From G963674685 sp963674685 (GTDB lineage Bacteria; Lernaellota; Lernaellaia; JACKCT01), in NCBI GenBank assembly GCA_963674685.2, contig CAXXWT010000002.1, positions 930,001 to 994,000 on the forward strand: a stretch of 64,000 bases of DNA, read 5' to 3'. A program made the translations under genes and the position numbers. Below the pieces are notes generated by a model. That model was not told the DNA's origin and ran no database searches. It saw nothing but the letters and a program-made list of their open reading frames with translations. The stretch's first letter is position 1. The number at the start of each line of letters is the position of its first letter. Shown here one piece after another: positions 1-8,732 of this stretch.

Positions 1-2
1 CC

Positions 3-1841
3 AAGGACGCCCTGCTGGCAAGCGACGCGATAAAATTCGCCGCCACGTACCTCACCGAAAGCGACGAATACGTGATCTGGACTCGCGACGGCGAGCAGCG
101 TTTCACAAGAACCATCGGCGACGAGGGATATGAATACAACATCACGCAGCAGACCGGCGACGATCCCTTCCCCAACGTCGATCCCATGTATGCGCCGGAT
201 TACGAAACGGAGCTATCGCTTTACGAAAATCCCAACAGCGTGCAGATGACGCAGCTCGGCTACGCCGCCGACGATCCCCGCGTGGGATTTTTGCCTCTGG
301 ATTCCAGCTACCCTTATCCCTATCAGCGCCTGACGCAGCTTTTCGACACCCCCAACGCGCCGGACCTTGTTTTCGGCCACTACAACGCCGCCAGCGGCAG
401 CGCCGGCACGCATGGGGCCATGTCCCTGAGCCAGTCCCGGGCGACGCTGATCTTTTCCGGCGCCGGCGCGAAAAGCGGGCAGGTTCTGGAAATGTCGGCG
501 CGGCATACGGACATCGCTCCCACGGTGCTGGCGTTTCTGGGCGCGGACGTGGGAGAAGGCGTGGACGATCGCGGGCACGCGGTAAGCAATACCTTTTTGA
601 AATGGCAGGACGGGCGCGTGCTGACGGAAGTGATGGAAGATGAATGCGCCGCGCGACCCATGGCGGATTACGCGGTGATTCTGGATTTCGACGGCCTCAA
701 TTCCAATGAAATGATCTGGCTTTACGAAAATCCAAGCCGTCACGGCTACCTCCTGCCGCATTTTACCGAGCTGATGCAAAGCGGGGTCATTGTGCGCGGC
801 GGCGCCGTCGTGGGCTTTCCCAGCATCAGTTCCCCGGGGCACACGAATATCGGGACCGGCGCCTGGCCGGGCCGCCACGGGATTATCAACAACTCGTTTT
901 ATCTGCGCGACACGCAAAGCGTCGTGTCGGGCAAATACATCACCGACGATATCCTGGAAGTTATACGCAATCCGCAGTTGGTGGACGATTATTACGACGC
1001 CTTCTATCACGGAGACCGCGTGGAGACGATATTCGAAGCGGCGCACCGGTCTTTCGGCGACTGGGAGCTTTGGCCGCCCGACTGGCGGGGAGCTTACTTT
1101 GCTTCGATCAACGAGCTTTACTATCGCGGCGCGGATTACTCCTATATCGAACTGGGCAAGCTGCTCAACGCCATCGTTGACGTCAAAGCGCAAAGCGGCA
1201 TTCTCGACGACTATATGATTCAAATTGCCGACGCCCTGGTGACGGTGCAGTTCAGCCTGATTTTCAGCGATCCCACGCATGATTTCCCGAAAATCGTCGG
1301 CGCGAGTTTTTACATGACGGATCACGACGGAGAAGGATACGGCCCGCACTCGGACATGGTGCGAAGGGATATGGAGCAGGCCGACGCACGCGTGGGATTG
1401 CTCATGGATCTTTATCGTCAGGCCGGGATTTTCGACCGCACCCTCTGGGTGCTAACCTCGGATCACGGCATGGAGTTGCAGGATCCTTCGCGCTTTGAAA
1501 GCTGGCGTCAGCTTCTGGAATCAACGGGGTTGAAATACGTCGCGCCCATGAAAGACGTGGGCGTTTACTTCATGGTCATGCGCGTGGAGTCTTCCGTTGA
1601 AAGCCTGCCCGCGGATACCCAAAGCCAGTTCACCGTAACCGTCGCGGACGACGACCTGACAACGCCCGTCGCCGGCGCCGTCGTGACCTTAAACGGCGGA
1701 AGCTGCGTTCCGTGCGTGGAAACGACAGGCGACGACGGAACGGCGGATTTCACCATCACGCCCGCCGCCGGCGAAAACGTCGCGATCAGCGCGGCGCACG
1801 ATGATTACTGCGCTTTTGAAGGCGAAATCGCCGTGGAATAA
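3..1841 (+). CDS. Alkaline-phosphatase-superfamily protein with two AlkP-like modules (5' truncated)
   Basis: The frame is open from base 3, so the gene starts outside the window; the GTG at 72 is internal. The first visible part is the end of an AlkP-fold module, with THG and later HTDIAPTVLAFLGA, which matches the metal-binding end of phosphodiesterase/sulfatase-type enzymes. A second module starts at YAVILDFDGLNSNE and carries FPSISSPGHTNIGTG (nucleophile region), TDHDGEGYGPHS and SDHGMEL (metal ligands). The last ~85 residues (AGAVVTLNGG, then DGTADFTI) look like an Ig-like or carboxypeptidase-regulatory fold. Substrate is unknown; hydrolysis of a phosphodiester or phosphonate is inferred from family. 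A secreted location is likely but the signal peptide is not in view. Confidence 0.8.
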   Translation, partial: KDALLASDAIKFAATYLTESDEYVIWTRDGEQRFTRTIGDEGYEYNITQQTGDDPFPNVDPMYAPDYETELSLYENPNSVQMTQLGYAADDPRVGFLPLDSSYPYPYQRLTQLFDTPNAPDLVFGHYNAASGSAGTHGAMSLSQSRATLIFSGAGAKSGQVLEMSARHTDIAPTVLAFLGADVGEGVDDRGHAVSNTFLKWQDGRVLTEVMEDECAARPMADYAVILDFDGLNSNEMIWLYENPSRHGYLLPHFTELMQSGVIVRGGAVVGFPSISSPGHTNIGTGAWPGRHGIINNSFYLRDTQSVVSGKYITDDILEVIRNPQLVDDYYDAFYHGDRVETIFEAAHRSFGDWELWPPDWRGAYFASINELYYRGADYSYIELGKLLNAIVDVKAQSGILDDYMIQIADALVTVQFSLIFSDPTHDFPKIVGASFYMTDHDGEGYGPHSDMVRRDMEQADARVGLLMDLYRQAGIFDRTLWVLTSDHGMELQDPSRFESWRQLLESTGLKYVAPMKDVGVYFMVMRVESSVESLPADTQSQFTVTVADDDLTTPVAGAVVTLNGGSCVPCVETTGDDGTADFTITPAAGENVAISAAHDDYCAFEGEIAVE

Positions 1842-1956
1842 CTCAATAAAATAACTATTCCGGCAGGGCCTGCGTCATAAAACGGGGCTTTGGTTCGTCT
1901 GTCGGTTTTGGGCCGGTTTTGCGAATTCACTTTCATTCCGAGCAAGCGACGACTTT

Positions 1957-2022
1957 GTCATTCCGACCGGAGCTTTAGCGTAGTGGAGGAATCCCTTCAA
2001 TGAGGCGCTGCCGCCTTGCCTC
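1957..2022. repeat. Half copy of dispersed palindromic repeat (family A)
   Basis: The stretch starting GTCATTCCGACCGGAG and running through GTGGAGGAATCCCTTCAATG matches one arm of the ~140-bp palindromes at 13888-14031 and 28822-28961. Only one arm is present here. It lies in the gap between the phosphatase gene and the DUF362 gene. Confidence 0.6.
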
Positions 2023-2070
2023 AAAACCGCGGCTCAATTACAATAACTACGCGAAATGAATAATAGCCTT

Positions 2071-2097
2071 GCGGCCGCTTGCGAAAGGCCGCTTTTT
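2071..2097 (+). terminator. Hairpin plus T-tract in the leader of the DUF362 gene
   Basis: GCGGCC and GGCCGC form a 6-bp GC-only stem (loop 2077-2086), followed directly by TTTTT. This is the form of an intrinsic terminator. It sits only about 20 nt upstream of the start codon at 2117, so it is either the terminator of the upstream gene or a leader attenuator. Confidence 0.5.
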
Positions 2098-2116
2098 CAT
2101 TAAAGGAATTTATCTT

Positions 2117-3391
2117 ATGGCTAAATCGAAAGTCGCCATTGTCAGGACATCGCCCCGCACCGTTTTGGAAGATTATCACCGGTTGATGAACCTGGCGGGC
2201 TATCAGGATGTTATCGCCAAGGACGCGGACACGGGCCTTAAAATCAATATCAGCTGGCACCATTTCTTCCCCGGCTCCTCGACGACGCCCTGGCAGCTTG
2301 AAGGCGTCATCGGGGCCATGAAAAAAGACGGCTACAATCCCGATCTCATTCACGGCTGCCACAACCGGACCGTGGTCATCGACGCGCATTTCGGCGAGCG
2401 GGAAAACAAACAGATCAACGTCACCGACGCGCACGGCCTGCGCAACGTGCATCTTTACGAGGGCGAGGAATGGATCAACGTCCGCGACGCCGTGGGCGAT
2501 CTGGCCGACAAATTCACCTGCCTTAACGATGTGTATCCGCAAGGGTTCATGATCCCCAAACGATTTATCGGGGAGAACATCATCCACCTGCCCACGGTGA
2601 AGACGCACATTTTCACCACCACCACCGGCGCCATGAAAAACGCGTTCGGCGGCCTGCTCAACGAAAAGCGCCACTGGACGCATCCGGTGATCCATAAAAC
2701 CCTCGTGGACCTTTTGATGATCCAGAAGAAAATCCATCGCGGCATCTTCGCCGTCATGGACGGAACCTTCGCGGGAGACGGCCCCGGACCCCGGTGCATG
2801 ACGCCGTACGTGAAAAACGTGCTGCTGGCGTCTTCCGACCAGACGGCCATCGACGCCGTGGCGGCCAAACTTATGGGCTTTGATCCCATGCAGATTCAGT
2901 TCATGCGCCTGGCCCACGACCTGGGGCTGGGATGCGCCGACCCCGGCGAAATCGAGATCGTGGGCGACGTGGACGCCGCGCAGGAAAATTGGAACTTCGA
3001 AGGGCCGATGAAGCGCCTGACCTTCGCCGCGCGGATGCAGCATAAAATCTACTGGGGCGGCCTGAAAAATTTTATGGAGTGGTCTTTAAAAACATGGCTG
3101 GCGCCATGGTCGTATATCGCCAGCGTGACCTATCACGATCTGTACTGGTATCCTTTTATCGCCAAAGATCGCGTGCAGCAGGCCATGTCCAGCGAGTGGG
3201 GACGCATATTCCACAACTGGGACGATCTGACGCACGACGAAAAAGGCTGGACCGAACTGGGCGAACCGCCCGCCACGTACAAACGTTCCACCGGCCAGCT
3301 CGTGGGCATCGGTTTCAGGCTTCTTAAAGACGCCGTTTTGCAGGCTCCGGAAGTGCTGGAAATGCGCAAAAGGAAAGTGGTCGGGAAGTAG
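2117..3391 (+). CDS. DUF362 domain-containing protein
   Basis: The start is ATG 2117, with AAAGGA 10 nt upstream; an in-frame ATG at 2069 would begin inside or before the leader hairpin and is less likely. The protein (about 424 aa) begins KVAIVRTSPRTVLEDY and contains TVVIDAHFGE, HLPTVKTHIFTTTTGAMKN and the acidic/glycine region GTFAGDGPGP followed by LLASSDQTAIDAVAAKLMG. This pattern is typical of DUF362 proteins, which in other genomes are often fused to ferredoxin domains. No CxxCxxC ferredoxin motif is visible here. The biochemical role is unknown; a redox-linked function is sometimes inferred for the family. Confidence 0.8.
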   Translation: MAKSKVAIVRTSPRTVLEDYHRLMNLAGYQDVIAKDADTGLKINISWHHFFPGSSTTPWQLEGVIGAMKKDGYNPDLIHGCHNRTVVIDAHFGERENKQINVTDAHGLRNVHLYEGEEWINVRDAVGDLADKFTCLNDVYPQGFMIPKRFIGENIIHLPTVKTHIFTTTTGAMKNAFGGLLNEKRHWTHPVIHKTLVDLLMIQKKIHRGIFAVMDGTFAGDGPGPRCMTPYVKNVLLASSDQTAIDAVAAKLMGFDPMQIQFMRLAHDLGLGCADPGEIEIVGDVDAAQENWNFEGPMKRLTFAARMQHKIYWGGLKNFMEWSLKTWLAPWSYIASVTYHDLYWYPFIAKDRVQQAMSSEWGRIFHNWDDLTHDEKGWTELGEPPATYKRSTGQLVGIGFRLLKDAVLQAPEVLEMRKRKVVGK

Positions 3392-3456
3392 GTGGGGCTG
3401 AAGCCGGGCAATGGCGATATCATAAAGAGCTTAAAAGGCGGCGGATGGCAATGACT

Positions 3457-3523
3457 CGCGGGCGGCATGGACAAGCTTCTTTGGCCCGAAGCAAAGCGAG
3501 GGCGCTTGTCCGTGCCACCCGCG
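3457..3523. repeat. Dispersed palindrome (family B), copy 1
   Basis: The left arm CGCGGGCGGCATGGACAAGC and right arm GCTTGTCCGTGCCACCCGCG are inverted copies differing at two of 20 positions. A second copy is at 6641-6705. It lies between two + strand genes with no T-tract. Confidence 0.65.
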
Positions 3524-3649
3524 CTGGATGTTTTCCATGCGCCTGCTTTCTGTCGCTTCCTTGCTTTGCGGAAAAATGCTTGTGAAAATTCCCGGCATGG
3601 GCTTAAAATCAATAGTTGACGATGTCTTTTACGATAAAGGAGGCCGAAA

Positions 3650-4084
3650 GTGACTTGGTGCCCAAAATGTCGCGTTGAGTATTCGGAAGAAACGGAAACC
3701 TGCACGAAATGCGGCGGAGAGCTTTTGGCCGACGTACCCACTGATGATGAACTGATGACCGACGTGGAGTGGATTCCCATCCTCAACGATTTCGATCCCG
3801 TCCGCGCAAGGATGTTGAAAAACGACCTGGAAAGCGCGGGCATCCCGGTGGTTATTACCGGCGTCAGCATGGAAAGTTTTCACGTCTACCCCAGCGTGGA
3901 AAACTCAATTCTGACGCCCCGCCGCTGGGCCGACGAAGCCAAACAGATCGTGGAAGATTTTCTGGCCGCCGGCGAAGAGGCCGGAGATGAAATCGTCTGT
4001 TCCAATTGCGGCGCGGTCGTCGAAGAAGGCGCCGACAAATGCCCCGAATGCGGCGAGAGCTTCGACGAAGAAAACGGTGATTGA
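3650..4084 (+). CDS. DUF2007-like protein with N- and C-terminal zinc ribbons
   Basis: GTG start at 3650, supported by AAAGGAGG 6 nt upstream. The 144-aa protein has an N-terminal CPKC...CTKC zinc ribbon, then a domain beginning EWIPILNDFDPVRARMLKND that resembles DUF2007 (putative signal-transducing, ferredoxin-like fold), and a C-terminal CSNCGAVV...CPECGESF ribbon. The two ribbons flank the domain symmetrically. It is very acidic and has no signal peptide, so it is cytoplasmic. Molecular role unknown; protein- or nucleic-acid-binding regulation is a guess from the zinc ribbons. Confidence 0.8.
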   Translation: MTWCPKCRVEYSEETETCTKCGGELLADVPTDDELMTDVEWIPILNDFDPVRARMLKNDLESAGIPVVITGVSMESFHVYPSVENSILTPRRWADEAKQIVEDFLAAGEEAGDEIVCSNCGAVVEEGADKCPECGESFDEENGD

Positions 4085-4137
4085 AAAGCTATAAAAGCGA
4101 CTTGGGCCGCGCGCGGCGCTTTTTAGCGGCATAAGCC

Positions 4138-4974
4138 ATGAGTTATTTCCCCCGCAATTTTCACAAAGCCTTATTGGGCCTCGCCGTCTGCCTGTTGATC
4201 GCCTCCGGCGCATCGGCGGCGCAACAATGCCTCGTCAATGATTCGGGGCAGTGGCTGAATCATCTGGCCGCCGGCCGCTACGGCCGAGCCAGCGCAATGA
4301 TCGTTGCGTGGCGCGACTCATCTCAGTGCGCGTGCCCCGACGCCGAAACGGCCTGCATCGGAATCCCTTCGGAAAATAAAACGGAAGGACCGGATCGATA
4401 TATGCTCTCCGCCGGGCAGTTGGCCGAGATCGTGCAATTCACCGCCGCGTGGGAAAAGCAAACCCGCGCCGCGTGCGATCCGCTTTTGGGCAGCGACTCC
4501 ATCGGCCCGGCGGCTCGAAACGCCTGCCTGGAAAGAAGCGCCGAAAAGGCGATTCCGGACAAAACGCCGGCGCAAAAAGCGCTGCTTGGCAAGGTGCTGA
4601 CCGACGCCGTGAAAAGGCTTGAAAAAGAGAAAACCGGCGTGTTCGTCGAGGTCGAGGACTACCGGCCGATCGACGGCTATTCCCTGGATTCCAAAATCAG
4701 AAATCGCTCCATCGAGCGGGCCAAGGAACTGGCGTCGCAGATTTGTCAGATGCAAAAGGAAATCGTCAAATCCGAAGAGCGGATCGAGCGCATCAAGCGG
4801 CAGCCGAAAAAGATGGCTCGAAACAAGCAAAAAATTCTTTTTGACGAGCAGCAGTTCAACAAGCGCCTGAGGGACGCGGTGGAAAGATCGAGAAATGAAT
4901 TCGAAAAATTGATGCGCCGCGATTTCAACTTCATGACGGACTGCGCGGGCGGCAAGCTTCCCGAAATCGATTAA
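4138..4974 (+). CDS. Secreted hypothetical protein with C-terminal coiled coil
   Basis: The 278-aa product has a classical signal peptide (FHKALLGLAVCLLIASGASA, cleavage near AQQ). The mature part has several cysteines (CACPDAETACIG, ACDPLL, NACLE) and ends in a charged helical region (about residues 185-265, RAKELASQICQMQKE onwards) that looks like a coiled coil. I recognise no family. No clear ribosome-binding site is seen before ATG 4138. Its 3' end overlaps the convergent membrane-protein gene by 4 bp. Confidence 0.6.
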   Translation: MSYFPRNFHKALLGLAVCLLIASGASAAQQCLVNDSGQWLNHLAAGRYGRASAMIVAWRDSSQCACPDAETACIGIPSENKTEGPDRYMLSAGQLAEIVQFTAAWEKQTRAACDPLLGSDSIGPAARNACLERSAEKAIPDKTPAQKALLGKVLTDAVKRLEKEKTGVFVEVEDYRPIDGYSLDSKIRNRSIERAKELASQICQMQKEIVKSEERIERIKRQPKKMARNKQKILFDEQQFNKRLRDAVERSRNEFEKLMRRDFNFMTDCAGGKLPEID

Positions 4975-6620
4975 TCTCTATCGTAAAGCACGAAAGTGCG
5001 GTCTTCGTATACTTGATTATAGTTGCGGCGGGCCAGCACTTTTTTCATAAATTGCGCTCGGCCCGTCGCGTCATTCATGCCGTCAATGTCGCCTTCAATT
5101 CTTTGGATTTGCAGAATCAATTCCTCTTCCAAAGAAGGGGCTGAACCGTTCGACAGATTCTTGTGAATCAATAGGAAAGGTCGCGGAATCCGCGGCAGGG
5201 CTTCGACGAATTCGTTGAGGACAAAAATCTGAATCAACGGATCCGTCAGGGTCAGGTAATAACGAATGATGCTGAAATTTTCTCTGCCGCCCAAGGCGAG
5301 AATAAGAATTCTATCCCCGTCTATTCGCCTCTTTTTGACGGCTTTGTATAAATCCGGATATTCCAGATCGTGAAACATGGGATCGCGCCGGGGACCCAGG
5401 CAGAAAACCTGAGGCTTTTCCTGAAAGTAATCTATCATCTTCGGGGAAAGCTCCAGGTAGGTTTGCCGGGATGTCAGGCGCGCCGTCGAAATGGCGCAAG
5501 TCCCCAAAACCATAAGCAGGGCTAAAGCAAGAAATGATTTTTTCTTCATCAGGCTCGCCAGCCCGACTCCCGCCATGGGGGCCGCGGCGATCATGGCGCA
5601 AAAATCGTAGTAATAGTTTTTCTTGCCTTCCAAAGAGCATACGATAATCAGGCCGAAAAACCATGCAGCGATGGTCCATCGTCCTTTCACCGACCGGCGG
5701 AAAAGAGCGACAAGGCCGATGCCGGCGGCGCAGGAAATGACGGGAGCAAGCTGATATACAAATAGGATATAGGGGAAAGTCAGCAGGCTCAACGGCGCGT
5801 CCCAGACCGAGCCTGTGCCGCCGCTTTCGAGTTCCTCGAATATATAGGACAGATAGTCCAGGCTTCCGTTGCGCAGCGCGCTCACCGACAAAACGAGTGC
5901 GAAAACCATTGCCGCCGGCCATAGCAATTTCACGGTGTATTTCAGCGCGCTTTCGCCCGGCTGATCGCCGACGGGAATCTTCCGGCGAACATCGAGATAT
6001 TCGTCGATGATTACTCCTCCAAAAGCGAAAGACACAGCGATAAAAGCCATCAGTCCCGTAGAGGCCACGAAGCAGTAACGCATGGCGGCGCCGAGGAAGA
6101 AAGCCGCGGCGGCGGCAAAAACAATGCCTTTGAGACCCTTGGCGTAGGTTAAAAGATAAACGGATATGGCGGCGCAGCACATGACGAAAAGATGGTCGTC
6201 GAAAAGAATCGCGCATTCCAGAACACCGGGCATATATGCGGTCAGGGCCGAGGCGATAAATCCCGCGGCGGGTCCCTTCCAGCGCCAGGCGATCGCGCCT
6301 GTGATCAACACGAGCAGCGCATAGAGAATAATCTGCGCTCCCATAATGGAGCTGTAGCTTCGTCCGAAATGCCCCAGCATGAATGAGGTCAGGCGAAAGA
6401 GCCAGGGATCTTCGGGCAGGCCTATAATGATGCCGGGGTTATCCGGCGGCGGCGCAAAATGAAGCATGGGCATATGGAGACTCGCGTGGGGTCTGCCGGC
6501 GGCGATGGGATACGTGGTCCGGTTCCACCACATGAGCAAGGCGCACGCGAATCCAAGCATGAGTATAATGCCGGATAACCATATCCATGTTGCGAGTTTT
6601 GATTCGGACGAGTTTTTCAT
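4971..6620 (-). CDS. Multi-pass membrane protein, GT-C glycosyltransferase-like
   Basis: 549 aa with about ten hydrophobic segments, beginning WIWLSGIILMLGFACALL. There is an early loop with PEDPWLFRLTSFML and a later FDDHLFVMCCAAISVYLL. This layout, with a soluble C-terminal part (about 390-549), resembles dolichyl-phosphate-mannose-type (GT39/ArnT) transferases that use polyprenyl-linked sugars. No diagnostic catalytic motif can be verified by eye. It is alone in its transcription unit; the palindrome at 6641-6705 lies just upstream of its start. Confidence 0.6.
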   Translation of the reverse strand: MKNSSESKLATWIWLSGIILMLGFACALLMWWNRTTYPIAAGRPHASLHMPMLHFAPPPDNPGIIIGLPEDPWLFRLTSFMLGHFGRSYSSIMGAQIILYALLVLITGAIAWRWKGPAAGFIASALTAYMPGVLECAILFDDHLFVMCCAAISVYLLTYAKGLKGIVFAAAAAFFLGAAMRYCFVASTGLMAFIAVSFAFGGVIIDEYLDVRRKIPVGDQPGESALKYTVKLLWPAAMVFALVLSVSALRNGSLDYLSYIFEELESGGTGSVWDAPLSLLTFPYILFVYQLAPVISCAAGIGLVALFRRSVKGRWTIAAWFFGLIIVCSLEGKKNYYYDFCAMIAAAPMAGVGLASLMKKKSFLALALLMVLGTCAISTARLTSRQTYLELSPKMIDYFQEKPQVFCLGPRRDPMFHDLEYPDLYKAVKKRRIDGDRILILALGGRENFSIIRYYLTLTDPLIQIFVLNEFVEALPRIPRPFLLIHKNLSNGSAPSLEEELILQIQRIEGDIDGMNDATGRAQFMKKVLARRNYNQVYEDRTFVLYDRD

Positions 6621-6640
6621 CGCCCGACACTATAGCGTTC

Positions 6641-6705
6641 CGCGGGTGGCACGGACAAGCATAAGCTCGCCGGCGCTCGCATACGTCTTGTCCATGCCAT
6701 CCGCG
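6641..6705. repeat. Dispersed palindrome (family B), copy 2
   Basis: Arms CGCGGGTGGCACGGACAAG and CTTGTCCATGCCATCCGCG are inverted copies with two mismatches, and closely match the palindrome at 3457-3523. It lies between the end of trkA and the start of the GT-C-like gene. Confidence 0.65.
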
Positions 6706-6717
6706 TAGGCTTTCAGG

Positions 6718-7395
6718 TCAGCCCTTCGATTCTTCTTCGCCGAAACTCAGCAAGTCGTCTTTTTTGCCGATCAAAACCAGCGTGTCCTTGTCCCTGACCA
6801 CGTAATCCGGTCCCGGCAGGAAAAGAAACTTGTCCAGATCGGGCTGACGGACGGCGATGACGAAAACTCCGAAGCTCTTTCGGACTTTCAGTTCAATCAA
6901 AGTTTTGCCGATGAAGGACGGCGGCGGCGCGGCGTCCACCACGTCGTAATCCTTTTCGATGGGGATAAAATCCAGCAGGTTCGGATTGATGATCTGCCGG
7001 GCCATGCGCTGGGCCGTGTCGCGCTCGGGAAAAATGATTTCCATGGCGCCCACGGACCGCAGGATGGTGGCGTGATCTTCGCTGGTCGCCTTGGCGCGTA
7101 TGCTTTTGACCCCGATTTTATGCAGGTGCAAGGTGCAAAGGATGCTCGCTTCCATGTCGCCCATGCTCACGACGGCCTCGTCCACTTCCGGGCTGACCAC
7201 GGATTTGATGCTGTTAAAATCCCGGGCGTCCAGGCACAGCGCTCTTTGCACTTTATCCGCGATATCGTCGACGATGTCCTGGTCCATATCCGCCGCCAGA
7301 ACCTCGCAGTGCCGCGCCAGTTCCCGGGACAAGCCGCTTCCGAACTGTCCCAGACCGATGACAACGACCTGCCTTTGTTTTCCGTTGCGTTTCAT
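6718..7395 (-). CDS. trkA: Trk potassium uptake protein TrkA/KtrA (NAD-binding regulatory subunit)
   Basis: 225 aa starting MKRNGKQRQVVVIGLGQFG. The Rossmann GLGQFG motif is followed by ADMDQDIVDDIAD (acidic end of beta-2), an RCK-N domain (to about residue 135), and an RCK-C/TrkA-C domain (SFIGKTLIELKVRKSFG...DTLVLIGKKDDL). It gates TrkH-type K+ channels at the inner membrane in response to nucleotides. With a single RCK pair it is KtrA-sized rather than the double-length enterobacterial TrkA. ATG 7395 overlaps the trkH stop (ATGA), implying translational coupling. The longer open frame upstream is the shadow of trkH. Confidence 0.92.
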   Translation of the reverse strand: MKRNGKQRQVVVIGLGQFGSGLSRELARHCEVLAADMDQDIVDDIADKVQRALCLDARDFNSIKSVVSPEVDEAVVSMGDMEASILCTLHLHKIGVKSIRAKATSEDHATILRSVGAMEIIFPERDTAQRMARQIINPNLLDFIPIEKDYDVVDAAPPPSFIGKTLIELKVRKSFGVFVIAVRQPDLDKFLFLPGPDYVVRDKDTLVLIGKKDDLLSFGEEESKG

Positions 7396-8732
7396 CCGAT
7401 CATGATCCTTCCTTCGGGGTAGGTGATTTTTTCCTTTTTCAGCGGGATCATCCAAATGGCAAGCGTCAGCGGACCCAGGCGGCCGACGAACATGGACAGG
7501 ATGATCCACAGGCGCCCCGCGGCGCTCAACGAGGGCGTCAGGCCCGTGGAAAGCCCCACGGTGCCGAAGGCCGATATCTGCTCGAACAAAATATCCTGGA
7601 GATGGATTCCCGGCGCTTTTTCCGTGGCTGACAGGAACAACACGCCGAATCCGTTCCAGAGCAGAGAAAGGCCGATGAGAATCGATACGCGGCGCACGAT
7701 GTCGACGGGAATCGTTTTTCCCATGAGAATCGTATCCGACCGGCCGATCAGCCGGCAGCGAATGCGCGCCAGCCAGATGGCGAACGAGGTTGTCTTGACG
7801 CCGCCGGCGCACGAACCGGGACTTCCGCCGATGATCATCAGGAACATGATGAAAACCAGCGAGCCCATGGGCAGCATGCCGAAATTCACCGAATTGAAAC
7901 CGGCGGTGCGCGCGGTGACGCTCTGGAAAAACGAGGCCATGACGTAATCGGACGTTGTTTTCTCTTCCGGCGTCATGCCCAGGATGAGCATCGCCGCGAA
8001 GCCCAGGACGAGCAGCAATCCGGAGACCCACAAAGCGATCTTGGAATGAAAGCTCAATTTCAAAGAGATTTCCGATTCATTCGCTTTGGATTTTCTGAAA
8101 CGCCGCCAGAGTTCGACGATGACGAAATGCCCGATGCCTCCGATAACGATCAGGGCGATCAGCGGAAACATCACGAGCATGTTTTGTCGGCAGGAAATCA
8201 GGCTGTCGCTGAATGTGGAAAACCCGGCGTTGCAAAAAGCCGAAATCGAGTGAAACAGAGCCGGAAAAAACGCGTGGGAATATCCCAACTGCCGGGAAAA
8301 ACCAAAATATAAGAGCAAGACTCCCAGACCCTCGATGACGAACGTGAGCTTCAAGATAACCCAGAAAGTTTTCTTGAGTTCATAAGCCATGTCGTGCTGA
8401 AAAAAAACGTCGGACAATATGGCCTGGGATCGAAAGGAAAGCCGCCCGCCCAAAGCCATGGCGGCCACGGCGGCGAAGGTCATGACCCCGAGGCCCCCGG
8501 TCTGAATAAGAAGCAAAATAATGATTTGCCCGAACAGGGTGTAATCCCGCGCGGTGTCCACGACGATCAGCCCGGTCACGCATACCGCCGACGCGGACGT
8601 GAAAAAGGCGTCGCCCAGGCGCACGCGGCCGGGATGGTGCGCCCAGGGCAGCATGAGAAGCAGCGTTCCCACGAAGATGATCAGCGCGAAGCCGCCGATT
8701 AAAAGCGCGTGAGGTTTTTGATGCCACTTCAT
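7392..8732 (-). CDS. trkH: Trk/Ktr-type potassium transporter membrane subunit
   Basis: 446 aa starting MKWHQKPHALLIGGF, chosen over an upstream in-frame start at 8840 because it gives the usual N-terminus and overlaps the preceding gene by ATGA. All four pore loops of the TrkH/KtrB family are visible with their filter glycines: SAVCVTGLIV, SAFCNAGFST, ARTAGFNSVN and SAFGTVGLST. Eight or more membrane helices surround them. It forms the K+-conducting pore, partnered by the trkA product encoded directly downstream. Confidence 0.93.
   Translation of the reverse strand: MKWHQKPHALLIGGFALIIFVGTLLLMLPWAHHPGRVRLGDAFFTSASAVCVTGLIVVDTARDYTLFGQIIILLLIQTGGLGVMTFAAVAAMALGGRLSFRSQAILSDVFFQHDMAYELKKTFWVILKLTFVIEGLGVLLLYFGFSRQLGYSHAFFPALFHSISAFCNAGFSTFSDSLISCRQNMLVMFPLIALIVIGGIGHFVIVELWRRFRKSKANESEISLKLSFHSKIALWVSGLLLVLGFAAMLILGMTPEEKTTSDYVMASFFQSVTARTAGFNSVNFGMLPMGSLVFIMFLMIIGGSPGSCAGGVKTTSFAIWLARIRCRLIGRSDTILMGKTIPVDIVRRVSILIGLSLLWNGFGVLFLSATEKAPGIHLQDILFEQISAFGTVGLSTGLTPSLSAAGRLWIILSMFVGRLGPLTLAIWMIPLKKEKITYPEGRIMIG

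Noticed and set aside
213..1349. Long antisense open frame opposite the phosphatase gene
   Set aside because: It lies fully inside a recognised gene in the opposite strand and has no SD or family resemblance; GC-rich codon bias creates such frames.
4085..4137. Terminator GCCGCGCGCGGC followed by TTTTT near 4115
   Set aside because: The palindrome has no room for a loop, so a stable hairpin of this form is doubtful.
7396..8031. N-terminal extension upstream of TrkA in the same frame
   Set aside because: It is the out-of-frame shadow of trkH; the trkA start at 7395 overlaps the trkH stop and yields a normal N-terminus.
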